From contig NZ_CP128187.1 of NCBI RefSeq assembly GCF_035207705.1, forward strand, positions 4,092,001-4,156,000: 64,000 nucleotides of DNA, given 5' to 3'. The stretch comes from Maribacter sp. BPC-D8 (GTDB lineage: Bacteria > Bacteroidota > Bacteroidia > Flavobacteriales > Flavobacteriaceae). Below, piece after piece: positions 9,356 to 17,912 of this stretch. Position 1 is the first letter of the stretch, and each line of letters begins with the position of its first letter. The notes beneath the pieces were generated by a model. The model saw only the letters and a program-made list of their open reading frames with translations. It was not told the DNA's origin and searched no databases. A program made the translations under genes and the position numbers.

Positions 9356-10051
9356 ATGATGGGATATTATATACTGCTCGGAGCAATCGCTTTGGTCAGC
9401 TGGTTAGTAAGTAATAAGTTAAAGAGTAAGTTTAAGTTTTATTCTAAGGTTCATTTAAAGAATGGAATGAGCGGTGCTGAGATTGCTGAAAAAATGTTAG
9501 CAGATCATGGTATTAGAGATGTAAAAGTAGTTTCTACGCCTGGGATGCTTACCGATCATTACAATCCTGCTAATAAAACAGTAAATCTAAGTGAAGGTGT
9601 GTATAACCAAAGAAATGCTTCAGCTGCTGCAGTTGCGGCTCACGAATGTGGTCACGCTGTGCAACATGCAGAGGCTTATGAATGGTTGGGCTTGCGTTCA
9701 AAATTAGTACCTATAGTAAATGTAACATCAGGCATGTCGCAATGGGTAGTTTTTGGTGGTTTGGCATTAGGTGCCGCTGCCGGATTAGGATTTGGTTATT
9801 GGGTAGCTGTAGCTGGTCTAATAATGATGGGTATGGCAACAGTATTTAGCCTTGTAACCTTGCCAGTTGAGTATGATGCTAGTAATAGAGCATTGGCATG
9901 GTTGAAAAATAAAAATATAGTTACACCAGAAGAATATAAAGGTTCTGAAGACGCTTTGAAATGGGCTGCACGTACTTATTTGGTAGCTGCAATTGGTTCA
10001 TTGGCAACTTTAGTGTACTGGGGATTACAAGTTTTTGGCGGTAGAGATTAA
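9356..10051 (+). CDS. Membrane zinc metallopeptidase (YugP/Zn_peptidase_2 family)
   Basis: The 231-residue protein has an N-terminal membrane anchor and the zinc motif HECGH at residues 96-100 in AAVAAHECGHAVQHAEAY. About three hydrophobic segments follow (SQWVVFGGLALGAAAGLGFGYW ... MMGMATVFSLVTLPVEYDAS), with the third metal ligand expected in the conserved PVEYDAS stretch. Length and order match the YugP-like family of membrane metallopeptidases, whose substrates are poorly defined. There are two adjacent ATG codons (9356 and 9359); either gives essentially the same protein. It is a single gene that shares a bidirectional terminator with the convergent lrp gene. Confidence 0.9.
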   Translation: MMGYYILLGAIALVSWLVSNKLKSKFKFYSKVHLKNGMSGAEIAEKMLADHGIRDVKVVSTPGMLTDHYNPANKTVNLSEGVYNQRNASAAAVAAHECGHAVQHAEAYEWLGLRSKLVPIVNVTSGMSQWVVFGGLALGAAAGLGFGYWVAVAGLIMMGMATVFSLVTLPVEYDASNRALAWLKNKNIVTPEEYKGSEDALKWAARTYLVAAIGSLATLVYWGLQVFGGRD

Positions 10052-10072
10052 GCTACTGTTAGTATCGAATAT

Positions 10073-10106
10073 AAAAAAAGCCTTCCCAAGTGGGGAGGCT
10101 TTTTTT
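10073..10106. terminator. Bidirectional terminator between the Zn-peptidase and lrp genes
   Basis: Seven A plus GCCTTCCC (10073-10087) pair with GGGGAGGC plus seven T (10092-10106), with one G-U pair and a 4-nt loop. The A and T tracts on either side make it functional in both directions. Its 3' end overlaps the lrp stop codon. Confidence 0.85.
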
Positions 10107-10575
10107 ATATACTTATTTGCCTGTCTATTTGCTGCGCTAATGATATAAAGGTTTCGGTTCTTGAAACCCCTTCAATGGCTTGTATTTCTTTATTTAATAC
10201 CTGCATTAAGTGTTCGTTATCTCTACATAACACTTTTATGAGGATAGACCAGTTTCCGGTAGTGTAGTGGCATTCCAATACTTCAGGAATTTTCTCTAGT
10301 TGTTTTACCGCCATTGGGTTGCTCATAGCTTTGTCTAGATATATTCCAATATATGCCATGGTAGTATACCCCAATGATTTAGGGTTTACAATAAATTTAG
10401 AGCCAGATAAAAGTCCCGATGCTTCTAGTTTTCTTAAACGTTGATGTATGGCTGCGCCAGATATTCCAATACTTCTCGCAATTTCAAGTACTGGCTTACG
10501 GGCGTCTTCCATTAAAAAACGCAAGATTTTTTTATCTATACCATCAATTTTAGCCAAAGAAGTCGGTGTTTTCAT
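10105..10575 (-). CDS. Lrp/AsnC-family transcriptional regulator
   Basis: The 156-residue protein has an N-terminal winged helix-turn-helix (about residues 9-65: IDGIDKKILRFLMEDARKPVLEIARSIGISGAAIHQRLRKLEASGLL). A RAM (ligand-binding/dimerisation) domain with the typical MAYIGIYLD start and a C-terminal EGVSRTETFISL strand follows. Proteins of this family form octamers that sense amino acids and control amino-acid metabolism. It lies downstream of a saccharopine dehydrogenase-like gene on the same strand, 149 bp away. That gap contains three hairpins in its own leader, suggesting separate or attenuated expression. Control of the neighbouring amino-acid gene is plausible but not shown. Confidence 0.92.
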   Translation of the reverse strand: MKTPTSLAKIDGIDKKILRFLMEDARKPVLEIARSIGISGAAIHQRLRKLEASGLLSGSKFIVNPKSLGYTTMAYIGIYLDKAMSNPMAVKQLEKIPEVLECHYTTGNWSILIKVLCRDNEHLMQVLNKEIQAIEGVSRTETFISLAQQIDRQISI

Positions 10576-10592
10576 GTTTTTTTCAAATCAAT

Positions 10593-10673
10593 AACCTCGA
10601 CCCAAGGGTACGAGGTTTACTTATCAATATATCATTTCGAGGCAAACCTCGAAAAATTAAGTCCTCAGTGAGG
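10593..10673 (-). promoter_or_regulatory. Three consecutive hairpins in the lrp leader
   Basis: The 149-bp gap upstream of lrp holds AACCTCGACCC/GGGTACGAGGTT (10593-10617, one bulged base). It also holds the perfect TTTCGAGG-CAAA-CCTCGAAA (10635-10654) and CCTCA-G-TGAGG (10663-10673). The first two share the unit CGAGGTT/AACCTCG. They could be operator palindromes for autoregulation, RNA hairpins acting as attenuator or leader structure, or the terminator of the upstream gene. The second lacks a strong T-run on the minus strand (only TGATATATTG follows). Confidence 0.55.
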
Positions 10674-10724
10674 GTTTAAAACATAAATGTACTTATTTGG
10701 TTTCAATATGATAGTTAAAAAGCA

Positions 10725-12098
10725 CTAGTTAACTACAGAATTCGGATTATAGCCTAAATACGGTATTTCGTATTCTTTAAAATTGACTCCGTAATCTTCA
10801 AGTTCTTTTAATATAGGTTCGTAAACTTCTTTGGTGATAGGAATCTGAACACCTGGGGTCGTAATATTGCCATTCAATATTTTTAGAGCAGCCATGGCTA
10901 CGGGTAAACCTACGGTTTTTGCCATTGCCGTAAACGTTTGGTTTTCACCTGTAACTACCAGTTTAGAATCTATTTGTTTCTTTTCTCCGTTTAATTCGTA
11001 ACCGAATTTATGATACATAACAATCATATCTTTCTCTTCGGCTTTAAGCGTCCAGCTGTCTTCTAGAATTTTCTGAAGTGCTTGGGCTGGTGTTGCATTG
11101 GGAATTCCGATTAGTTTAGTGTCGTCAAAAATGTTCAGTTCCAATAATTTATCCCAACGGATATCATCTTGATCCAACTTCAGGTAATGCCTAAGCTTTA
11201 ATTCAACAGAATCGGTAGGTGAATACGGAAGAAATAGATTAATGAATTCACGATAATTCATTTTTTCAGAGTTTTCTATAGCATACGTATCGTCGGTAGC
11301 ACCTAATTGAATAAACATATTCCATGCTTTCGAAAATCCTACACGACGCATGGTACCTCTGTATATGGTTAAGGCGTCTTGTAATTTATAAGCATCTCTG
11401 TAGTTTAAAGAATCGCGATTGGCATATCCTTCAAAACGACCATATCCTTCTATTTCAAAGAATTCGGTACGTCTAAACAAGCGATGGTAAGGTATATACT
11501 TATAGGTGCCTTCTTGTAAGAATTTAGCAGTACCACCTTGACCGGCAAGCACTACGTTTCTTGGGTTCCAAGTAAATTTATAATTCCAAAGATTGTTGTC
11601 GTATTCAGGGGCAACTAATCCGCCACAGAAAGATTCGAACAAAATTATTTTCCCACCTTTATCACGAATACGATCGATCACCTGCATGGCACTCATATGG
11701 TCAACACCAGGGTCTAAGCCTATTTCGTTCATGAAAACGAGTCCCGCTTCCTTCACCTCTTTGTCAAGAGCCAATAATTCTGGACTTACGTACGAGGCTG
11801 TAACCAAATGCTTTTTAAGGCGAACACAATCTTCTGCAACCTTAATGTGAAAACGGGCAGGAAGCATAGAGATAACGATGTTTGAGTTTTCAATAGCCTT
11901 TTGCCTTGCTGTTTCGTCAAAAATATCGAGTTTTATAACGTTGCAATGTTTGTGATTGGCAATCGAAGGGGAAATTGCGTCAGGGTTGATATCACCAATG
12001 GTGATCTCTAAATTTTCGGTTTCAGATTTACCTAAAAGGTAATCTAATAAATAAGAGGTTGATTTACCTGCGCCTATAACAAGAATTTTTCGCATCAT
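10725..12098 (-). CDS. Saccharopine dehydrogenase-like (LYS9-type) oxidoreductase
   Basis: The 457-residue protein begins with a Rossmann motif VIGAGKSTSYLLDYLL and contains the conserved N-terminal stretch ISMLPARFHIKVAEDC and HLVTASYVSPELLALDKEV. The middle part MNEIGLDPGVDHMSAMQVID is diagnostic for the glutamate-forming saccharopine reductase fold. A large C-terminal substrate domain follows. In bacteria such enzymes act in lysine degradation (saccharopine to glutamate and aminoadipate semialdehyde), but related proteins make polyamines, so the substrate is uncertain. Two ATGs are adjacent at the start. The lrp gene follows on the same strand; DUF423 is divergent. Confidence 0.87.
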   Translation of the reverse strand: MMRKILVIGAGKSTSYLLDYLLGKSETENLEITIGDINPDAISPSIANHKHCNVIKLDIFDETARQKAIENSNIVISMLPARFHIKVAEDCVRLKKHLVTASYVSPELLALDKEVKEAGLVFMNEIGLDPGVDHMSAMQVIDRIRDKGGKIILFESFCGGLVAPEYDNNLWNYKFTWNPRNVVLAGQGGTAKFLQEGTYKYIPYHRLFRRTEFFEIEGYGRFEGYANRDSLNYRDAYKLQDALTIYRGTMRRVGFSKAWNMFIQLGATDDTYAIENSEKMNYREFINLFLPYSPTDSVELKLRHYLKLDQDDIRWDKLLELNIFDDTKLIGIPNATPAQALQKILEDSWTLKAEEKDMIVMYHKFGYELNGEKKQIDSKLVVTGENQTFTAMAKTVGLPVAMAALKILNGNITTPGVQIPITKEVYEPILKELEDYGVNFKEYEIPYLGYNPNSVVN

Positions 12099-12179
12099 TC
12101 GATTTCAGTATTTTTGATTACTAACGATTTACTAAGGTATCAAATTGTTACATTTATAAAGAAAGTTATAGAAAAAGTT

Positions 12180-12572
12180 ATGAAAAAAACAATTTTAGGT
12201 ACAGCGTGCCTGTTTGGAATGCTAGCGGTAGTGTTAGGTGCATTTGGTGCACATGGGTTAAAAAAATTAGTAGATGTACAAGCGGTAGCCACTTTTGAAA
12301 CGGGAGTTCGGTACCAAATGTACCATGCATTTTTTCTATTTGCACTTGGGTTATTGCCTACTGGGCTATTGAAGTCTAAAAAAGCGATTTATATCTGTAC
12401 GGTAGTTGGTGTGGTGCTATTTTCGTTTTCAATTTACCTATTAGCATTGAATTCTTTGGTAGCATTCGACTTTAAGGTATTAGGTATTGTTACCCCTATC
12501 GGTGGTTTATTTTTAATTGCAGCTTGGGCAATGATAGGTTACGGAATTATGAAATCTAAAATTGAGAATTAG
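12180..12572 (+). CDS. DUF423-family inner-membrane protein
   Basis: The 130-residue protein has four predicted membrane helices. The family motif GAFGAHGLKK near residues 20-29 is followed by FETGVRYQMYHAFFLF, both typical of DUF423 (YwdK/YgdD-like) proteins of unknown function. The frame stays open upstream to 12114, but the extra 22 residues are non-family and lie in the divergent promoter region. I take the ATG at 12180 (MKKTILGTACLF). Confidence 0.85.
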   Translation: MKKTILGTACLFGMLAVVLGAFGAHGLKKLVDVQAVATFETGVRYQMYHAFFLFALGLLPTGLLKSKKAIYICTVVGVVLFSFSIYLLALNSLVAFDFKVLGIVTPIGGLFLIAAWAMIGYGIMKSKIEN

Positions 12573-12633
12573 AAGCTTAATTAGGTCGTTTTAGCACTTA
12601 AAAAACGTATTTTCATTCTGTAATGGTACTTCT

Positions 12634-14100
12634 ATGAGTAAAACAAAGTTATTAGGACTAGTCTTGGGTCCGCTTTCATTTATACTAATTCTTTTCTTTT
12701 TTCATCCGGTCGGACTTTCAGAGCAAGCCAATGCAGTATTAGCTTCTACAGTTTGGATTGCCATTTGGTGGATCACCGAAGCGATACCTATTGCAGTAAC
12801 AGCATTGTTGCCATTAGTACTTTTTCCGCTCTCTGGCGGGTTAGACCTATCATCAACCTCTGGTTCATTTGGTCACAAGTATGTATTTCTATATATGGGA
12901 GGATTCATAATTGCCATTGCCATAGAAAAATGGAATCTACATAGAAGAATAGCATTGAATATTATCAATTTTATTGGGTCAGATGTTCGAAAGATAATTC
13001 TTGGCTTTATGCTGGCAACTGCATTTTTGTCAATGTGGATATCTAATACGGCAACCGCTGTAATGATGCTACCTATTGGTTTAGCGATAATTAAGCAATT
13101 AGAAGATAATCCTGATACTGCAGAAGATGAAAACAAGACTTTTGGTAAAGCGCTAATGCTGGCAATTGCTTATAGTGCTTCTATTGGTGGTGTGGCGACA
13201 TTGATAGGTACACCTCCAAATTTAGTATTGGCAGGTGTTGTTTTTGATACCTATGGTTATGAAATTACATTCATGCAATGGTTTGCGTTCGGACTGCCAA
13301 TTTCTATCATTCTAATTTTTATATGTTGGAAATACTTGACTAAATATGCTTTTCAGTTTAAGCAAAAATCTTTTCCCGGAGGAAAACAAGAAATACAACG
13401 CCTGTTATCTAATCTTGGTAAAATATCATATGAAGAGAAAGTTGTGGCATTCGTTTTTGCATTAACAGCTTTTTGCTGGATCACGCGTTCGTTTCTATTG
13501 CAGAAAATATTACCTGGTTTAGATGATTCTATTATCGCTATATTCTTTGCGATAGTATTGTTCCTAATCCCTTCAAAGAAAAAAGGGGAGAAAATTATTA
13601 ATTGGGAAGAAGCGGTAAAAATGCCTTGGGGAATTATTCTCTTGTTCGGTGGCGGTATGGCATTGGCAAAAGGTTTTGAAGTTAGTGGTTTGGCAGTTTG
13701 GATCGGTAGTCAAATGACAACATTGGCTGGTTTGCCGATAATTGTGTTGATATTAATATTGATAGCAGCAGTAAACTTCTTAACAGAAATAACCTCAAAT
13801 TTGGCAACAACGGCAATGTTGTTGCCCGTTTTGGCGCCAATGGCATTGACAATAGATGTTCACCCGTTCGTATTAATGGTGGGTGCAGCGGTCGCGGCAT
13901 CATGTGCTTTTATGTTACCGGTAGCCACACCACCAAATGCTGTAGTTTTTGGTTCTGGGTACCTGAGAATTCCTGATATGGTGCGTAAAGGATTCTTTAT
14001 GAATATTATTTCTATCATTATATTAACCTTTTTCGTATATTTTGTACTCCCAGAGTTATGGGATATTTCAATAAATAGTTTCCCCAACAAATTCAAATAA
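12634..14100 (+). CDS. DASS/SLC13-family sodium-coupled anion transporter
   Basis: The 488-residue protein is strongly hydrophobic with two inverted-repeat halves. Each carries the substrate/sodium signature: SNTATAVMMLP near residues 137-147 and TSNLATTAMLLPVLAP near 387-402. ITEAIPIAVTALLPLVLFP near residues 48-66 and the terminal PVATPPNAVVFGSGYL near 430-445 are conserved in the family, which imports dicarboxylates, citrate or sulfate. The gene ends directly against the ATG of glycerate kinase with no gap. The two are almost certainly co-translated, which suggests glycerate or a related hydroxy-acid as the substrate. That substrate assignment is inference. Confidence 0.92.
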   Translation: MSKTKLLGLVLGPLSFILILFFFHPVGLSEQANAVLASTVWIAIWWITEAIPIAVTALLPLVLFPLSGGLDLSSTSGSFGHKYVFLYMGGFIIAIAIEKWNLHRRIALNIINFIGSDVRKIILGFMLATAFLSMWISNTATAVMMLPIGLAIIKQLEDNPDTAEDENKTFGKALMLAIAYSASIGGVATLIGTPPNLVLAGVVFDTYGYEITFMQWFAFGLPISIILIFICWKYLTKYAFQFKQKSFPGGKQEIQRLLSNLGKISYEEKVVAFVFALTAFCWITRSFLLQKILPGLDDSIIAIFFAIVLFLIPSKKKGEKIINWEEAVKMPWGIILLFGGGMALAKGFEVSGLAVWIGSQMTTLAGLPIIVLILILIAAVNFLTEITSNLATTAMLLPVLAPMALTIDVHPFVLMVGAAVAASCAFMLPVATPPNAVVFGSGYLRIPDMVRKGFFMNIISIIILTFFVYFVLPELWDISINSFPNKFK

Positions 14101-15228
14101 ATGAGGCTATTACTTATACCAGATAAATTTAAAGGATCGCTAACCAGTGAAGCTTTTACAAAGGCTTTTATTTCGGGTGTAGAGAAATCGGGCGTTTCTT
14201 TTACTTCTCATTTCATCAAAGCATCAGATGGTGGCGATGGTTTTATGAATGCCGTGGCAAGCTATAGGCCATGTATTGCTATGCAGGTAATTAGTGAAAA
14301 TCCGTTAGGCAAGTTAATTCAATCGTACTATCTATATAATCAGCAAACTAATTCGGCATATATAGAATTGGCAAACGCTTCAGGTATGGAGTTGTTGAAG
14401 CCAGAAGAACGAAACCCAATGTTAACTTCTACATATGGTACAGGTTTACAGATCAAAGATGCCGTCGATAAAGGTGTTGAACATATTTATTTAGGTTTAG
14501 GTGGTAGTGCTACAAATGACGGTGGTATAGGTATAGCTCAAGCTTTAGGCTATGTGTTCTTAAATGATGAAGGGCAAGAGTTAGCATCCATAGGGTCTAG
14601 TTTGCAATTAATACATAGTATCGATGATTCGGCTGTTTCAGATAAGGTGAAGCAGGCAAATTTTTATGCAGTAAATGATGTTACCAATCCGTTATTCGGA
14701 GAAAATGGAGCATCTTATATGTACGCCAAGCAAAAGGGAGCTACAGATGTTATTATTGAAGATTTAGATAAGGGACTTAGAAATTTAGATGCCGTGGTTT
14801 CTAAAAAATACAAAGTTAATAACGGAGAATTACCAGGTGCAGGTGCGGCTGGAGGAACAGCCTTTGGGTTAAAATCTTTTTTTGATGCAGAAATGTTAAG
14901 CGGTATAGATTTTATTTTAGAACTATCGGATGTACATAAATTATTGGCTCGAGAGAAATTCGATTATATCATTACCGGTGAAGGTAGAATTGATAAGCAA
15001 ACATTAAACGGTAAATTATTACAAGGGATACTTAATTTGGGTAAAAAATACCATTTGCCTGTAATTGCAATTTGTGGAAAATTAGAAATTTCAAAAGAGG
15101 CATTACTGGAGAGCGGTATTTTTGATGTATTTGAAATTCAAGATAACAGTAAAGATCTTGAATATAATATGAAGCACGCAGCGCTGCTTTTAGCTACAAA
15201 AACAGCTGATTATTTTAATGTAAAGTGA
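14101..15228 (+). CDS. Glycerate kinase (GarK/GlxK family)
   Basis: The 375-residue protein begins MRLLLIPDKFKGSLTSEAF, the hallmark of the GarK/GlxK glycerate kinases that phosphorylate D-glycerate to 2- or 3-phosphoglycerate. Other family blocks are ASDGGDGFMNA, IYLGLGGSATNDGGIG, LPGAGAAGGTAFGL and ITGEGRIDKQTLNGKL. Length fits the family. The ATG follows immediately after the stop of the DASS transporter, making a two-gene operon. It feeds glycerate into lower glycolysis, and pckA lies next but has a 258-bp gap and probably its own promoter. Confidence 0.95.
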   Translation: MRLLLIPDKFKGSLTSEAFTKAFISGVEKSGVSFTSHFIKASDGGDGFMNAVASYRPCIAMQVISENPLGKLIQSYYLYNQQTNSAYIELANASGMELLKPEERNPMLTSTYGTGLQIKDAVDKGVEHIYLGLGGSATNDGGIGIAQALGYVFLNDEGQELASIGSSLQLIHSIDDSAVSDKVKQANFYAVNDVTNPLFGENGASYMYAKQKGATDVIIEDLDKGLRNLDAVVSKKYKVNNGELPGAGAAGGTAFGLKSFFDAEMLSGIDFILELSDVHKLLAREKFDYIITGEGRIDKQTLNGKLLQGILNLGKKYHLPVIAICGKLEISKEALLESGIFDVFEIQDNSKDLEYNMKHAALLLATKTADYFNVK

Positions 15229-15241
15229 AAATAAAGGCTAT

Positions 15242-15260
15242 AAAAAATAGTCTATTTTTT
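15242..15260 (+). terminator. Weak AT-rich hairpin after glycerate kinase
   Basis: AAAAAATA at 15242-15249 pairs with TATTTTTT at 15253-15260 around a 3-nt loop, followed by more T. It lies 13 bp after the stop codon. The stem is entirely A-T, so termination would be weak. The rest of the 258-bp gap to pckA (to 15486) is AT-rich and shows no other gene or strong motif; TAGTTTTA at 15458-15465 is a weak -7 candidate for pckA. Confidence 0.4.
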
Positions 15261-15486
15261 TATTCATTTCTTAAAATTATACATACAAAATAGCAATAAT
15301 GTATTTAAAATACGTTATTCCTTTATAATGTGTATTAAAAGAGATAAAGTGTCTGCGGATATTTTTCATTTATTATGATTCTTTAATCGAATTCGTATTT
15401 CGACGAGAAATGGCGCTAATTGAGCTCTGAAAATCAGTGGTTCAGCTTTTATTTTTTTAGTTTTACACGAACAAATTTTCTAAAGC

Positions 15487-17103
15487 ATGAAAAGCTCAAT
15501 GACAAATGCGAATACCATATCCCTTAAAAATTATGGGATTACACACGCCAATTTTCATTATCAGGAAACACCAGAAGAACTTCAGAAAGCCACTCTAGAA
15601 ATGGATATGGGAGTTGAAACCAGCAATGGAACACTTGCGGTCAATACTGGTGAATTTACAGGCAGATCCCCTAAAGATAGATTTATTGTAAAAGATGATA
15701 TCACAAAAGACAAAGTCTGGTGGGGCGACATTAATATTCCGTTTGAAAAGGAAAAATTTGATGCATTATACACTAAGGTAATTGCCTATTTAAACGAAAA
15801 AGAACTTTTTGTTAGAGATAGTTATGCTTGTGCAGATGAAGATTATAAACTGAACATTAGGGTTATCAATGAGTATCCTTGGTCGAATATGTTTGCTTAT
15901 AATATGTTTTTGCGCCCTACGGAGGAAGAATTAAAAGATTTTACTCCTGAGTGGACGGTAATCAACGCACCAGGCTTTATGGCCGATGCAGAAGTTGACG
16001 GAACAAGACAGCATAATTTTGCAATCTTAAACTTTACAGATAAAATTGCATTAATTGGAGGAACAGGATATACCGGAGAAATCAAAAAAGGAATTTTCTC
16101 TGCCTTAAACTTTATTTTGCCAGTATACAAAGAGACTTTGCCAATGCATTGTTCTTCTAATATTGGTGAAGATGGCGATACAGCAATCTTTTTCGGATTA
16201 TCAGGAACAGGAAAAACAACCTTATCAACAGATCCTAATAGAAAATTAATAGGTGATGATGAACATGGTTGGACGAGTAGAAACACCGTTTTCAACTTTG
16301 AAGGTGGTTGTTATGCGAAGGTTATCAATTTATCTGAAGAGCAAGAACCAGAAATTTATGGTGCTATCAAGCCAGGTGCAATATTAGAAAATGTTGTATT
16401 AGATGATAAGGGCAATGTAGATTTTGCAGATACTTCAATTACACAAAATACAAGAGTTAGTTATCCAATTCATCATATCGATAACATTCAACAACCATCT
16501 ATTGGTAAGAATGTAAAGAACATATTCTTTTTAACTGCCGATGCATTTGGTGTACTACCTCCAATATCAAAGCTTACTCCTAGTCAGGCTGCATATCACT
16601 TTATATCTGGTTATACTGCTAAGGTTGCAGGTACAGAAGCTGGTGTTGTAGAGCCGGTACCATCGTTTTCTGCATGTTTCGGTGCGCCATTTATGCCATT
16701 GCACCCAACAAAGTATGCTGAAATGTTGAGTAAGAAAATGAAAGAATCTGGTGTAGATGTATGGCTTGTAAATACAGGCTGGACAGGTGGACCTTACGGT
16801 ATTGGAACTCGTATGAAATTAAAGTATACTAGAGCGATGATCACAGCGGCCTTAAATGGCGATTTAGGCTTGTATTCTTATGATAAGTACCATATTCACT
16901 CTGTATTCGGTGTAGCGCAACCTAGAGAGTGTCCGGGTGTGCCAACGTCAGTATTGAGTCCGAGATCAACTTGGAACGATGATGAGAAATATTATACCAC
17001 TGCATTTAAATTGACAAATGCCTTTAGAGAAAACTTTAAAAAGTTTGAAAGTTATGCCAGTGAAGAAATAAGAAGAGGCGGACCGCAACGGTACGCATTT
17101 TAA
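15487..17103 (+). CDS. pckA: Phosphoenolpyruvate carboxykinase (ATP)
   Basis: The 538-residue protein catalyses oxaloacetate + ATP to PEP + CO2, the entry to gluconeogenesis. The kinase-1a P-loop GLSGTGKTTLSTD is at about residues 236-248, the kinase-2 motif LIGDDEHGW follows, and the R/Y substrate motif appears as GEFTGRSPKDRFIVKD near residues 57-72. The metal ligands Lys/His are in the MHCSSNIG stretch. Length fits ATP-type PckA (about 530-540). It is monocistronic, with a 258-bp upstream region and a strong terminator. Confidence 0.97.
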   Translation: MKSSMTNANTISLKNYGITHANFHYQETPEELQKATLEMDMGVETSNGTLAVNTGEFTGRSPKDRFIVKDDITKDKVWWGDINIPFEKEKFDALYTKVIAYLNEKELFVRDSYACADEDYKLNIRVINEYPWSNMFAYNMFLRPTEEELKDFTPEWTVINAPGFMADAEVDGTRQHNFAILNFTDKIALIGGTGYTGEIKKGIFSALNFILPVYKETLPMHCSSNIGEDGDTAIFFGLSGTGKTTLSTDPNRKLIGDDEHGWTSRNTVFNFEGGCYAKVINLSEEQEPEIYGAIKPGAILENVVLDDKGNVDFADTSITQNTRVSYPIHHIDNIQQPSIGKNVKNIFFLTADAFGVLPPISKLTPSQAAYHFISGYTAKVAGTEAGVVEPVPSFSACFGAPFMPLHPTKYAEMLSKKMKESGVDVWLVNTGWTGGPYGIGTRMKLKYTRAMITAALNGDLGLYSYDKYHIHSVFGVAQPRECPGVPTSVLSPRSTWNDDEKYYTTAFKLTNAFRENFKKFESYASEEIRRGGPQRYAF

Positions 17104-17108
17104 GACAA

Positions 17109-17139
17109 TAAAAAAGCCTTGCATTGCAAGGCTTTTTTT
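17109..17139 (+). terminator. Intrinsic terminator after pckA
   Basis: AAAAAGCCTTG pairs with CAAGGCTTTTT (17110-17138) around a short loop, with flanking A and T runs, directly after the stop. It can also act for the convergent hemD operon, which ends at 17161. Confidence 0.9.
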
Positions 17140-17160
17140 ATATAAAGTAATGTGAGTGTA

Positions 17161-17904
17161 TTATTTATTTACGCTCATAATATATTTCTGTAATGCCATC
17201 GTCATAGAAGGTGTCTCAGGCGTCGGTGCTTTGATATCTATACGTAAGCCAGCTCCTGTAGCTGCATCTACCGTAGAGTTACCGAAAACAGCTATTCTAG
17301 TTTCCTTTTGATCGAAATCTGGAAAATTCTGTAATAAGGATTCAATGCCAGACGGACTAAAAAATACCAAAATGTCATAGTATACATTTCTTAAATCAGA
17401 AAGGTCGCTAATTACAGTTTTGTAAAAAATGGCTCTTTTCCAATTGATACTTAAAGAATCTAAAGTATCAGGTACATCTTGTTTAAGTACATCTGAAGAA
17501 GGAAGTAAGAATTTTTCATCCTTATATTTCTTGATCAATGGTACTAAATCTGTAAATAATCTTTTTCCAACGTAAATTTTACGTTTTCTGTAGACGACGT
17601 ATTTTTGAAGGTAATAGGCTACCGCTTCAGATTGGCAGAAATATTTCATAGAATCTGGCACTTTAAAGCGCATTTCGTCTGCGATTCTAAAGAAGTGGTC
17701 TACTGCGTTTCTGCTTGTTAATACAATCGCGGTAAAATCATTCAAATCTATCTTTTGCTGTCGCACTGTTTTTGCGTCAACTCCTTCTACATGAATGAAC
17801 GGTCTAAAATCAACCTTTACTTTCTCTTTGTCAATAAGCTTGGAATAGGGGGAGTTTTCCATTTTCGGCTCAGGTTGAGAGACCAAAATCGTTTTTACTT
17901 TCAT
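17161..17904 (-). CDS. hemD: Uroporphyrinogen-III synthase
   Basis: The 247-residue protein (start MKVKTILVSQPEP) has the two-domain HemD pattern. A first Rossmann-like half contains DFTAIVLTSRNAVDHFF. A second half contains ILVFFSPSGIESLLQNFP and IAVFGNSTVDAATGAGLRIDIKAPTPETPSMTMALQKYI. The enzyme closes hydroxymethylbilane to uroporphyrinogen III in haem synthesis. The open frame extends to 18033, but that part overlaps the DUF4271 gene. The ATG at 17904 sits 8 bp after that gene's stop and matches family length. It is the last gene of a three-gene minus-strand operon. Confidence 0.93.
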   Translation of the reverse strand: MKVKTILVSQPEPKMENSPYSKLIDKEKVKVDFRPFIHVEGVDAKTVRQQKIDLNDFTAIVLTSRNAVDHFFRIADEMRFKVPDSMKYFCQSEAVAYYLQKYVVYRKRKIYVGKRLFTDLVPLIKKYKDEKFLLPSSDVLKQDVPDTLDSLSINWKRAIFYKTVISDLSDLRNVYYDILVFFSPSGIESLLQNFPDFDQKETRIAVFGNSTVDAATGAGLRIDIKAPTPETPSMTMALQKYIMSVNK

Positions 17905-17912
17905 ATGCTGCA

